Below, in pieces: positions 11,784 through 20,030 of a DNA stretch of 64,000 nt. The stretch comes from a virus. Position numbers and translations under genes: made by a program. The notes beneath the pieces were generated by a model, which was given only the letters and a program-made list of their open reading frames with translations, had not been told where the DNA came from and made no database searches. Where the stretch lies: IMG/VR virus record IMGVR_UViG_3300014050_000017, positions 1 to 64,000 of that record; one strand, given 5' to 3'. How positions within the stretch are numbered: position 1 is the stretch's first letter; the number at the start of each line of letters is the position of its first letter.

Positions 11784-13301
11784 ATGACTAATCACCTTGC
11801 GTTGCTCGTAGTGAGTGACGCCGTATTAGAGGGGGAACAGGCGCAAGCCCAAACCCTACTCATAGGAACGGATACCGAAGTCTTAGGGTATCACCGCGTA
11901 TCTAATGGCGCTAAGGGGAGAGGACAGGCGTGGCAACCCGTATCCGTCCTTCCTACTAGCCCTATCTCTCACGAACCCGTTGCCGTCGTACTTAGCGACC
12001 GCGACCTCGTAATGCTTCAACTCGGTCAGATTACTAATATCGGTATTAAGGCGCTATATGCGTTAGAGAGCGCCACCGCACCTAGTAACCCTATCGCTCA
12101 CGACCTTGCCGTAGAGGGGTTACGCGACCGCCTCACACAGGGCGATTCCACGCTATCTGAACATGTAACTGATAAGCGTCGTTCACAGGGTCTATCTATT
12201 AGCCCTATCGTAAGTACAACTTCGGCGACCGCGACCGCGCCCGTCGTGCCTATCAAGCCTATCGAGCCTACAAGTAATAAGGCTATGAGTGACGCCCTAG
12301 TAAATGCTATGGTGAGCGTGCCTGATAAGGCTTTCGCAAAGTCCTATATCAACCGCAAGGTCGTAGGCGGTCTTACCGACTTCGAGATTATGGACTTCGC
12401 TATGGCGTCTAAGAAAAATGTCCTTATCGAAGGTCACGCAGGGTCAGGTAAGACGGCTATGGTGCAAGCCTATGCGTCAGCGCGTGGACTTCGGTATTTT
12501 AACGTCGCATGCCATATTGGATTAGAGGCTTCACACCTCGTCGGTCGTTGGATTCCTACCCCCGACGGACACTTCCGTTGGCAGGACGGCGCAGTTACAG
12601 AGATAGTCCGTAATGGTGGCGTCCTACTATTCAACGAAATTAACTTCGCACCCGAGCGCTTTCTCACCTTTATCTTTAGCCTATTAGATTATCGTCGTGA
12701 GATTCAGTTAATGGAAAATGGTGGCGAAGTCGTCAAGGCTCACCCCGACCTACTTATCGTAGGCGACATGAACCCCGACTATCGTGGCACTCGCCCACTC
12801 AACCAAGCACTCGCCGACCGCTTCCCCGAGCGTCTAGTATTCCCATACGATAATGCTATCGAACAGAAGTTACTCGGTAGCAAAGCCCTATTAGATATGG
12901 CGAACCAACTCCGTACCGAGTTTGATAAGGGTACTATCAGCACCCCTATCTCCACCCGTAATCTAGTAGCCTTCGCAGATAACGCTAAGGCGCTAGGCAT
13001 GGACTTCGCCACCTATTGCTATATCAACTCTTTCGAGGGTGATGAGGAACGTAGTGCAGTAAGACTATTACTCACCACTCACCACGACAATATCGCGTCC
13101 GACTTCGGACTTGCTACTAAGGCTATTAAAGATGTATTCGGTAACTCAAATGTAGAAACCGCTATCTTAAATACAGAAGTAGGCGCTATCGTGGACGGCA
13201 TGGAAGTATCCGTAGCAGAAGCGACCCCCGAGATGAACGATATCCACGAAGCGGAAGCGTTTAACTCTCTCGTCGATATCCTTAACGGCGGTAACAACTA
13301 A
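11784..13301 (+). CDS. MoxR/CobS-like AAA+ ATPase
   Basis: 505 aa from the ATG at 11784 (MTNHLALLVV), preceded by GAAGGGG. The first 190 residues are a variable adaptor region. The ATPase core has Walker A EGHAGSGKTAM (about residue 215), Walker B-like NGGVLLFNEINFA and a GDMNPDYRGTRPLNQALADR sensor segment with an arginine-finger region, as in MoxR and cobaltochelatase CobS. The CobT-like VWA partner overlaps its stop (TAATG). Such pairs act as chaperone-like metal inserters; CobS with CobT inserts cobalt into the B12 ring. Cyanophages carry cobS, and this phage has a B12-dependent reductase, so that role is plausible but unproven. Confidence 0.75.
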   Translation: MTNHLALLVVSDAVLEGEQAQAQTLLIGTDTEVLGYHRVSNGAKGRGQAWQPVSVLPTSPISHEPVAVVLSDRDLVMLQLGQITNIGIKALYALESATAPSNPIAHDLAVEGLRDRLTQGDSTLSEHVTDKRRSQGLSISPIVSTTSATATAPVVPIKPIEPTSNKAMSDALVNAMVSVPDKAFAKSYINRKVVGGLTDFEIMDFAMASKKNVLIEGHAGSGKTAMVQAYASARGLRYFNVACHIGLEASHLVGRWIPTPDGHFRWQDGAVTEIVRNGGVLLFNEINFAPERFLTFIFSLLDYRREIQLMENGGEVVKAHPDLLIVGDMNPDYRGTRPLNQALADRFPERLVFPYDNAIEQKLLGSKALLDMANQLRTEFDKGTISTPISTRNLVAFADNAKALGMDFATYCYINSFEGDEERSAVRLLLTTHHDNIASDFGLATKAIKDVFGNSNVETAILNTEVGAIVDGMEVSVAEATPEMNDIHEAEAFNSLVDILNGGNN

Positions 13302-15163
13302 TGCCACGCGACAACCACAACGACCTACTAGATAGGCTTATCGAGGAAACTCGCATGGGCGCTTATAGCGGTGACGAAACCTTCGACGCCGAAGCCCTTG
13401 CAGAGGAATTAGAGGAACATATCAACAAGTTACAGGCGGTAGGTGCGGTCTATGGTCGCACCGACCGCATACTTACCGCCGAACCCGTAGAGGTACGCGT
13501 CGAGGATAATCCCGAGATGAATACCCAAGCCTACAACGACGGCAAGACTATCGTGTTCAACGCTAGGCTTATCGAGGACGTAGATGATAAGACTATTATC
13601 TCGCTCAACGGATTCAACTACCACGAAGTCGCTCACGTCCTATATTCCCCTAGAGGCGGTAGCGAGTTCGGTAAGGCTATCAAGCGCGAAGGGTTGAAGC
13701 ATGCGTACAACTGCCTAGAGGACGCCCGTATCGAGCGCCTACTAATCGCTAAGTATCCTGCCGTCGCACCCTTCCTAGAGGCTACCTGCCTAGAGTATCT
13801 ATTGAAGGGTCAGAGCAACGAGTTCGCTAGTTACTTCCCACTAATGACGGGTCGCAAGTATTTAGATATAGAATTGCGACAGGAAATTGCAGATAGATTT
13901 ATTAAGCACTTCGGCAAGGACTTAGCCATGTCGATATCAGTGCTAGTGCATGAGTACCGCACACTCGTATTCCCACGCGACTACGATAGAGGCTTAGAGA
14001 TAATAAGACTATTTGCAGATATCGTTGGTCGTGAGGATATCAACGAAGTTAATGGCGTACCTATGATTCCTAGTGGCGGTCATGGCGACCGCGACGTTCA
14101 GGATAAGGGTCGCATGAAAGGTATCCGCGAACAGGAAGCCCAACAAGATAAGGCTAACAAGGACGAGGCTAACGGCGCAGGACAGGGCGACGAGCGCATG
14201 GACGACCCTGCCGATTCTAATACAGAAATAGATACCGATAGCCGTAGTTTCGGTAGCGACGGCAAGGACGACGCAGACGACAACGTGCTTCGCAAAGATA
14301 TCAAAGAGCGACTAGATAACCTTAGCAAGGACGAGGAAGTAATGCGTGGCGCTAAGGAAGTCCGTAAGGCTATCAACGACAATAACCAACGTCGTAGTGC
14401 TATTAAACAGGGCGCTTACTCTCTCCAACAAGTAACGTCAAAGGTATCTGCGACCGCCAAGTCTTTTGGTGTAGCCCTAGAGCGCGTCCGTATAGATAAC
14501 GACCCTGCGTGGGAGTTAGAGCAACCTATGGGTCGCTTAAATATAGGACGTGCTATGCGTGCCGATATCAACGACATAGATAAAGTGTTCGATAGGTGGA
14601 GTGAGGGTAACTCCAATAATGATATCGACGCGATAATCCTAGTAGATACTTCGGGTAGCATGTCGTGGCAGATTCAGCGCACTATGGAAAGCGCATGGAT
14701 TATCAAGCGCGGTATCGAACGTATCAACGGGCGCGTATCCGTTTATAAGTTTAACCACGATAGTAGGCTTATCTACTCCGCAACTGATAAGGCTATGCCA
14801 ACCGAGTATCGCTACGTCAATACTTCGGGCGGTACTAACCCTTACAAAGCCCTATTAGAAGCACGCCGTCACCTAACGTCTAGCCGTCGTGGAGTACGCA
14901 TGCTATTTATCGTGACCGACGGGCATTGGGATATGACCGACGAGAACGATAAGATTATCGCCGACCTTAATACGGACGGCGTAGAAACTGCGATAGTCTA
15001 TCTCGGTGATATCAAGCGCTACTCTGATAGTCGTGAGGAATACGAGCGTTACTGCGCCATGTATCGTCATGGTGCAAAGCACTTCCGCGATATCGTAGAA
15101 CCAACCGACATGGTGCTACTCGCTAAGGACATAGTTAAAGCCACTATGACCGCAAGGCACTAG
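13301..15163 (+). CDS. CobT-like VWA-domain protein
   Basis: 620 aa. The N-terminal third has HEVAHVLYSPRGG, a metalloprotease-like HExxH variant, and an E-DARIER motif (CLEDARIERLLI) typical of CobT-like proteins. A low-complexity acidic/Asn-rich linker spans about 260-330. The C-terminus is a von Willebrand A domain with MIDAS: ILVDTSGSMSWQI (about 448), a Thr in SGGTNPYKALL, and IVTDGHWD. Translationally coupled to the ATPase. Confidence 0.75.
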   Translation: MPRDNHNDLLDRLIEETRMGAYSGDETFDAEALAEELEEHINKLQAVGAVYGRTDRILTAEPVEVRVEDNPEMNTQAYNDGKTIVFNARLIEDVDDKTIISLNGFNYHEVAHVLYSPRGGSEFGKAIKREGLKHAYNCLEDARIERLLIAKYPAVAPFLEATCLEYLLKGQSNEFASYFPLMTGRKYLDIELRQEIADRFIKHFGKDLAMSISVLVHEYRTLVFPRDYDRGLEIIRLFADIVGREDINEVNGVPMIPSGGHGDRDVQDKGRMKGIREQEAQQDKANKDEANGAGQGDERMDDPADSNTEIDTDSRSFGSDGKDDADDNVLRKDIKERLDNLSKDEEVMRGAKEVRKAINDNNQRRSAIKQGAYSLQQVTSKVSATAKSFGVALERVRIDNDPAWELEQPMGRLNIGRAMRADINDIDKVFDRWSEGNSNNDIDAIILVDTSGSMSWQIQRTMESAWIIKRGIERINGRVSVYKFNHDSRLIYSATDKAMPTEYRYVNTSGGTNPYKALLEARRHLTSSRRGVRMLFIVTDGHWDMTDENDKIIADLNTDGVETAIVYLGDIKRYSDSREEYERYCAMYRHGAKHFRDIVEPTDMVLLAKDIVKATMTARH

Positions 15164-15173
15164 AACAAGTGTT

Positions 15174-15208
15174 CGATACCTGCACCTGCACTTCGGGTGC
15201 AGGTATCG
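15174..15208 (+). terminator. Hairpin terminator
   Basis: 13-bp perfect stem CGATACCTGCACC / GGTGCAGGTATCG with a 9-nt loop. No T tract; may attenuate rather than stop transcription into the small genes downstream, since no promoter module is seen there. Confidence 0.6.
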
Positions 15209-15235
15209 GCTAACCCGACTAACAAATGAGGAAAC

Positions 15236-15397
15236 ATGGAAACAAATACAGAAATAGATTACAAAGAAGCCTTACGAAGTACGTTAATGCAAATGCGCGG
15301 TCATGTAGAAGCGCATAACGCAACCGACGAGTTTATGATAAACCTATTAGATACAGCAACCGACTATCTATTCTACCTAGAGGACAAAAGCAAATGA
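15236..15397 (+). CDS. Small acidic helical protein, 53 aa
   Basis: METNTEIDYKEALRSTLMQM and on to FYLEDKSK. RBS GAGGAAAC. Its TGA overlaps the next ATG. No family recognised. Confidence 0.6.
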   Translation: METNTEIDYKEALRSTLMQMRGHVEAHNATDEFMINLLDTATDYLFYLEDKSK

Positions 15398-15705
15398 CCA
15401 GCACAAACCTAGTACCGCAGACAGGTCAATATAACGACCTTGCACTTAAATATATAAATGGCGACCCAAGCGCTATTCACCTATTAGATACCGCTATCGG
15501 CGCTTCGCTTGACCTATGCGCCCTACGCAACGATACCGACGAGCGCTTAACCAACCTATTCGATTACCACGACGTACGCGGTGAGATAGATGAGGCTATC
15601 GACAGTATCGAAGCCGACATGGATAGACTAGGCTTACGAGCGCCTATCCTTGATGAAGCAGACCAGCGCGACCTAGAGAACGGCTATGGGTTAGACGGAA
15701 TCTAA
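15394..15705 (+). CDS. Acidic hypothetical protein, 103 aa
   Basis: Helical, acidic C-terminal half (GEIDEAIDSIEADMDRLGLR). ATGA overlap at the start and TAATG at the end. No family recognised. Confidence 0.6.
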   Translation: MTSTNLVPQTGQYNDLALKYINGDPSAIHLLDTAIGASLDLCALRNDTDERLTNLFDYHDVRGEIDEAIDSIEADMDRLGLRAPILDEADQRDLENGYGLDGI

Positions 15706-15854
15706 TGAGGTTATCAAAGACGAGAGAGCAACTACGGCGCTTGATAGAACTGCGCCGTAGTAATGCTTCCGTACCTATCCGCAATAAGAAGCGATACACT
15801 AGGCAAGTTAAACATAGAGATAAGGACATAAATGAGCAACGACGAGATTATTGA
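15705..15854 (+). CDS. Very basic small protein, 49 aa
   Basis: MRLSKTREQLRRLIELRRSN, Arg/Lys-rich throughout, likely to bind nucleic acid. TAATG overlap at the start; 23-nt overlap with the next gene. Confidence 0.5.
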   Translation: MRLSKTREQLRRLIELRRSNASVPIRNKKRYTRQVKHRDKDINEQRRDY

Positions 15855-16251
15855 CGCAGAGATTATTGACGAGGTAGAGGAAGCGGTCGAGGAAGTATCC
15901 GATACATGGAAACTCGTCGCCTATCACTTACAGAATAATCACTACCCACCTATCCCACTAAACATGGTCGATACGTGTCTTAGGGCTATTGAATACGCCA
16001 ACGAAGGCGACTTTAATACGATTATCACACTACCCGAAGGCACGCTATACAAAGGCGCAAACACCGCCAACGTAGAAACTATCGTGGAGAGCCACCACCT
16101 GCACCAGTTTATTACCAGCGACCGCGAAGTAATTACTATCAAAGACGCCGACGGACAGGTCGTATATCAAGGTTATGGAACAGAACTAAAATTAGAAACT
16201 AAAGAAATAAATGAGGAAGTAGATGAAAGTGAACCAGCAGGAGAGCAATAA
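15832..16251 (+). CDS. Acidic hypothetical protein, 139 aa
   Basis: Acidic at both ends (EIIDEVEEAVEEVSD and NEEVDESEPAGEQ). The middle is mixed alpha/beta. No family recognised. Confidence 0.6.
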   Translation: MSNDEIIDAEIIDEVEEAVEEVSDTWKLVAYHLQNNHYPPIPLNMVDTCLRAIEYANEGDFNTIITLPEGTLYKGANTANVETIVESHHLHQFITSDREVITIKDADGQVVYQGYGTELKLETKEINEEVDESEPAGEQ

Positions 16252-16354
16252 TCTTCACAACCCTGAAGACTTCGCCGCCAGCGAAGAACACCTATGCAAA
16301 GAGGGTGCAACTATGTGTGATAAATGCCTAGATAAATATGGAATAGAGAAATAA
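16223..16354 (+). CDS. Small protein with CDKC motif, 43 aa
   Basis: MKVNQQESNNLHNPEDFAAS then EEHLCKEGATMCDKC: His and three Cys could form one zinc site. Overlaps the previous gene by 29 nt. Confidence 0.45.
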   Translation: MKVNQQESNNLHNPEDFAASEEHLCKEGATMCDKCLDKYGIEK

Positions 16355-16370
16355 AAAGAAGGAGAAAGAA

Positions 16371-16469
16371 ATGGCACAGTGTAATTGGTGCGGAGATGCT
16401 TACGAGAGTAGCCTATGGACTAACCACCTATGTATTGAACCGAAGGAGAGCGACTATGAAGTGCGCTAA
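16371..16469 (+). CDS. Zinc-finger micro-protein, 32 aa
   Basis: MAQCNWCGDAYESSLWTNHL then CIE: C-x2-C and H-x-C form a compact finger. RBS AAGGAGAAAG 6 nt upstream, the strongest in this stretch. Confidence 0.55.
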   Translation: MAQCNWCGDAYESSLWTNHLCIEPKESDYEVR

Positions 16470-16602
16470 GTGCTTCATTGAATACGATAACGGCGAAGTT
16501 ATTGCCCCTATCGACGAAAGCGCTATTGACGAAGTTAGCGAGATAGGTCTAGGATTTTGCGTAATGTGCGTACCACCAGCAGGTACGCCAGCCCAAGTTT
16601 AA
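16456..16602 (+). CDS. Small two-CxxC protein, 48 aa
   Basis: MKCAKCFIEYDNGEVIAPID and GFCVMCVPPAG: two CxxC pairs make a zinc ribbon. RBS AAGGAG. Starts inside the previous gene. Confidence 0.55.
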   Translation: MKCAKCFIEYDNGEVIAPIDESAIDEVSEIGLGFCVMCVPPAGTPAQV

Positions 16603-16610
16603 GGAAACCT

Positions 16611-16787
16611 ATGAAAGAACACGTTAGGCACTACGGAAGCGGTAAAGCGCATACGTTGTGCGGAGAAAACTATCCTTTATATCTAAAACTATATAAACTT
16701 TCTGCCTTATTGGTAAAGTTAAATAAAGTGTGCGGAGAGTGTTACGCACGATTTATGATTAGAGAGTTAGGTTGCACCTGTAAATAA
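16611..16787 (+). CDS. Small zinc-binding protein, 58 aa
   Basis: MKEHVRHYGSGKAHTLCGEN, later KVCGECYARF and GCTCK. Similar short HxxCG...CxxC proteins occur in actinobacteria and phages. RBS AGGAAA. TAATG overlap with the next gene. Confidence 0.55.
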   Translation: MKEHVRHYGSGKAHTLCGENYPLYLKLYKLSALLVKLNKVCGECYARFMIRELGCTCK

Positions 16788-17215
16788 TGCAAACCTTCCT
16801 ACCATACGCAGACTTCACAGAGGTAGCACGCGTATTAGATTACAGACGCTTAGGTAAGCAACGCGTCGAAGCCTATCAAATAGTAAGAGTATTAGACGGA
16901 ACTCAACAAAGTAACGCATGGAGAAACCACCCTGCCGTACTCATGTGGAGAGATAATCTCGACGCCCTAAAGATGTACGGCACAGAGATATGCCTAGAGT
17001 GGATACGTCGCGGATATAACGATAATCTTATTAGCCACTTCCAACACAAACCCGCGCCCGACATGCCAGCGTGGCTAGGCGACGAGCGGATACATATATC
17101 GCACCAAGCAAACCTAGTGCGAAAATTGCCCGAGTATTATAGGATACACTTCCCAACAGTAGATGAAACCCTGCCGTACCATTGGCCTATCACAAAGGAG
17201 AACATACATGGCTAA
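16787..17215 (+). CDS. Pyrimidine-dimer DNA glycosylase family protein (MSMEG_6728-like)
   Basis: 142 aa. MQTFLPYADFTEVARVLDYR, RLGKQRVEAYQIVRVL and AWRNHPAVLMWRDN are diagnostic of the MSMEG_6728/Pyr_excise family, distant relatives of T4 DenV, which removes UV-induced pyrimidine dimers. The glycosylase role is inferred from the family. A repair enzyme would suit a phage of sunlit waters. Confidence 0.8.
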   Translation: MQTFLPYADFTEVARVLDYRRLGKQRVEAYQIVRVLDGTQQSNAWRNHPAVLMWRDNLDALKMYGTEICLEWIRRGYNDNLISHFQHKPAPDMPAWLGDERIHISHQANLVRKLPEYYRIHFPTVDETLPYHWPITKENIHG

Positions 17216-17513
17216 GAAAGTAGAGCGCACGTTTAAGGCAACACTTACCCGTAACACCGCAAAGGGCGGTGCGTGGAAAGTAAATTACACAATTACCGAA
17301 CTACGCCAAAATGGGTTAGGTAGTTATGACGACATTGAAATCGACAACATTACTACCGCATGGTCTAACGCCAGCGCAGGTAAGCGTTGGATTAAAGAGA
17401 GAGTCCAGCAGTTGACTCCACGCAAGAGCATTAAACTTGATATTACTTCCATCGACGAAAATGAGAAGCCAGTCAAGATTCAAGGCACTTTAATATATAA
17501 GCAGGAGAGTTAA
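17208..17513 (+). CDS. Hypothetical protein, 101 aa
   Basis: Starts MAKKVERTFKATLTRNTAKG at 17208 with RBS AAAGGAG, overlapping the previous gene by 8 nt. Beta-rich. No family recognised. Confidence 0.6.
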   Translation: MAKKVERTFKATLTRNTAKGGAWKVNYTITELRQNGLGSYDDIEIDNITTAWSNASAGKRWIKERVQQLTPRKSIKLDITSIDENEKPVKIQGTLIYKQES

Positions 17514-17514
17514 A

Positions 17515-17619
17515 ATGAGTAACCCTATTATCCCTGAACCAGAGTGGGGTCGTCCTAGCCCTAGCATTAGTGACGACGACGTATTTGAATTTGAAGACGA
17601 CGATGAAGATGACGAGTAA
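17515..17619 (+). CDS. Acidic micro-protein, 34 aa
   Basis: MSNPIIPEPEWGRPSPSISD then an Asp/Glu tail (DDDVFEFEDDDEDDE). RBS GCAGGAGAG. An acidic tail like this could mimic DNA. Role unknown. Confidence 0.5.
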   Translation: MSNPIIPEPEWGRPSPSISDDDVFEFEDDDEDDE

Positions 17620-17755
17620 ACTTAATTTAGAAGCCCTAGTTAAACTTTATAAGCGTAATAGCAAGATGAAGTGGGTAGCATGCCACCACTGCGGTCGCAT
17701 GTTTATCGTAGATAAGAGAAATATCAGGGTAGATACTAAATGTAGTTCATGCTAG
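17603..17755 (+). CDS. Zinc-ribbon micro-protein, 50 aa
   Basis: Reads MKMTSKLNLEALVKLYKRNS, then CHHCGRMF and CSSC. The start overlaps the acidic gene before it; an ATG two codons later is possible. Last gene of the rightward arm. Confidence 0.55.
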   Translation: MKMTSKLNLEALVKLYKRNSKMKWVACHHCGRMFIVDKRNIRVDTKCSSC

Positions 17756-17855
17756 GTTTTCACAGGCGTCAAAGCGGGTTCACTTACCTCTCCCGCCAAG
17801 GCTATCCATGAAGCCAACCCCTTCGGCTGAGATAGACCTGCGCCTTCATAACAAA

Positions 17856-17887
17856 GAAGCCCCCCTAGACGGCGCTAGGGGGGCTTC
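17856..17887. terminator. Bidirectional terminator at the convergent junction
   Basis: GAAGCCCCCCTAG / CTAGGGGGGCTTC, 13 bp, 6-nt loop, with T-rich flanks on the plus side (ATTATTTAATT) and a CTTTGTTAT on the minus side. It separates the rightward arm from the 46-kb leftward block. 17756-17855 contains a few weak hairpins but no gene. Confidence 0.85.
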
Positions 17888-17896
17888 ATTATTTAA

Positions 17897-19921
17897 TTAT
17901 TTAATTGGTACTTCACAGTAATCATTAGAGCAGTATTTCTCACCGATTGCATCAGCGGCCATCCCTGCATAGACGTCAGTAAAGTCAATAGGAAGCAATT
18001 TAAATGTATATTTATCGTATTCTTCCTTAGTTATTTGCGTATATGGCATTTGCGGATAGGTCTCGTTCCCCATTGGCAAGAAAGAAACGGTTTTGAGCTG
18101 TCCGTCAAACATGTGCAACACAGTTCCTACGGCGTCCTTTTCAGTATTTGAATTAAATGATACAGTCACAGATACCGAATTGTCCGACCAATGTCGTTGA
18201 GCGGTAGAGGCAAGAGACATCTTTTCAAAGATAGATACATCTTTCTCCGAACGTAGAGCGCTAGATTCAATAGGGAAGAAGACCACACTTGTAGTTTTAG
18301 GTGACTCCGACGCCTTTTCTACTTTATAACCCGACGCTTTAAACAAAGGTAGCATTGGGTCATCATTAGAAAAGCGGATTGCACGAAGGAAGTGCTTCCC
18401 ACCAGGAGTCCAGTGAACCCCAGGAGATTCTCCAGCAAGGATAGACACAGTTCCGCTTGGTTTTACAGTAGTAGTCTTAATAGATTCGCGGATACCTAAC
18501 CACTCGGAGTAGGTGCGGTCGTAATCTTGGATAACCTTGTAACCAGCGTCCATCCACTCACGAAGCACAGGCAAACCTTCGCGGTCAGCAAAGTTAGCCA
18601 CACCAGACATAGAGGTTCCGATACGGCGGTTACGTTGCATAATCGCATTTGTTTCTTCCCAGTGGGTAGGAAGCAAAGTAACAGTCTTAGCGTATAGATA
18701 CGCAAACTTTAGAGTACGAAGGTAATCTTCTTTAGAGTCATGGCGGTTCAGGTAAGTCTCCACCAAGGTACAGCACTCAAAAGATTCCAGCGATTGCTCG
18801 GCGCATGGGTTGTAACCCGCGGCTCGCCAGTCCTTGTTGTTGGGCGGGTCTATGAGTCGACCATATTGACGAGTAACGTCCATCCAGATAACGCCAGGCT
18901 CACCATTGAGAGCAATACCCTCAACGATATGTTCTAAATTAGAGCCAACAGATACTTCAACAGAGTTATTAGACATCCATGCCCAACCAGGGTTGGCAGG
19001 GTCATAGGAGTTGCGTTCAGGATATACGGCAGAGTTCTTTAAATTTAAAAAGTCCTTGTCGTCCAGTCTGCCCATGAGCAGCTCAGCAGAGCGGCGGACG
19101 TTACCCGAGACCACACAGACACCTATTAAATTACCGATATCCGCAATATCCTTGCGAGTTAACTTTTGAGTAGCCCTACCTTTAAATATATTACGAATAT
19201 AGTCATGTAATTTAATCAGTGGGTCTGGGCCCGCGGCCGTGCCTCCGAAGGTCTTGATAGGAACACCAGCAGGACGGATAAGTGAGTAGTCAAATATAGG
19301 CGACTTCTTATCAGGCATTAGATAGGAGTTGATGAGAAGGCTGACAGATTCAACCCAGCCCTCGCGGGTATCTGGGATGACGATTGGGTCTGTATCTGGA
19401 TGAGGCTCATAAATAGTAAAATCCTTGTCCGCACCCTTGTCGTCAAAGCCAACACCTACGCCCAACATTGATGCTTCCATTAGAAAAGCAAATGGTTTAG
19501 CAGGGTCTAATTTAGACATGCTAGAAGTAGACACGAAAGCACAGTTCTGCAAGGCCGCGGAGTTCTTGAGCTCATTGACCAGTGGGGTGCCCATAACCCA
19601 TAGCCCACGTCCAGGTGGAGTCCACTTTAAATTAAACAGGCGGTCAAACGCTTCCTTAGCAGAAGCCTGGGCCCTGGAATCATTCCAAGGTAGTCGTTGG
19701 GATTTGCAGTGGTCTTTCTGTAGGGAGTACATGCCCTCGATAACTCGTTGGCAAACATCTACCCAAGTCTCTTTGGTTCCGTCCTCTTTCAAACGTGAGT
19801 AGGTGCGTAAGAAGGTAATCTCACCAACCGAATTACCGCCCGCATCTTTATACCCCCAAGGCACTTTCTTGCTCTTGTAGTCCTTTAGGAAGTCCTCGGT
19901 TAGTCTGAAAGATAGTGGCAC
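17897..19921 (-). CDS. rtpR: Adenosylcobalamin-dependent ribonucleoside-triphosphate reductase (class II, RtpR type)
   Basis: About 674 aa; the monomeric Lactobacillus enzyme has 739. Reduces NTPs to dNTPs using a B12 radical. Visible marks: QNCAFVSTSS (first redox cysteine), the radical-site loop NPCAEQSLESFECC, TTTVKPSGTVSILAGESPGV (phosphate-binding loop), and a C-terminal CSNDYC pair that shuttles electrons. A GTG at 19921 with GGAG 6 nt upstream is preferred to the TTG at 19933, which overlaps that RBS. Last gene of the leftward block. No thioredoxin or glutaredoxin gene is in view. Confidence 0.9.
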   Translation of the reverse strand: MPLSFRLTEDFLKDYKSKKVPWGYKDAGGNSVGEITFLRTYSRLKEDGTKETWVDVCQRVIEGMYSLQKDHCKSQRLPWNDSRAQASAKEAFDRLFNLKWTPPGRGLWVMGTPLVNELKNSAALQNCAFVSTSSMSKLDPAKPFAFLMEASMLGVGVGFDDKGADKDFTIYEPHPDTDPIVIPDTREGWVESVSLLINSYLMPDKKSPIFDYSLIRPAGVPIKTFGGTAAGPDPLIKLHDYIRNIFKGRATQKLTRKDIADIGNLIGVCVVSGNVRRSAELLMGRLDDKDFLNLKNSAVYPERNSYDPANPGWAWMSNNSVEVSVGSNLEHIVEGIALNGEPGVIWMDVTRQYGRLIDPPNNKDWRAAGYNPCAEQSLESFECCTLVETYLNRHDSKEDYLRTLKFAYLYAKTVTLLPTHWEETNAIMQRNRRIGTSMSGVANFADREGLPVLREWMDAGYKVIQDYDRTYSEWLGIRESIKTTTVKPSGTVSILAGESPGVHWTPGGKHFLRAIRFSNDDPMLPLFKASGYKVEKASESPKTTSVVFFPIESSALRSEKDVSIFEKMSLASTAQRHWSDNSVSVTVSFNSNTEKDAVGTVLHMFDGQLKTVSFLPMGNETYPQMPYTQITKEEYDKYTFKLLPIDFTDVYAGMAADAIGEKYCSNDYCEVPIK

Positions 19922-20030
19922 TTGCGTCTCCAATTCTGCGAAAGATGTTAAGTTTAGTCATGAATTACAGCCTACTTCAGACTGTATAAATATCGGTGTT
20001 GTGCATGGTTACTATGCTGATAATAAAGTG

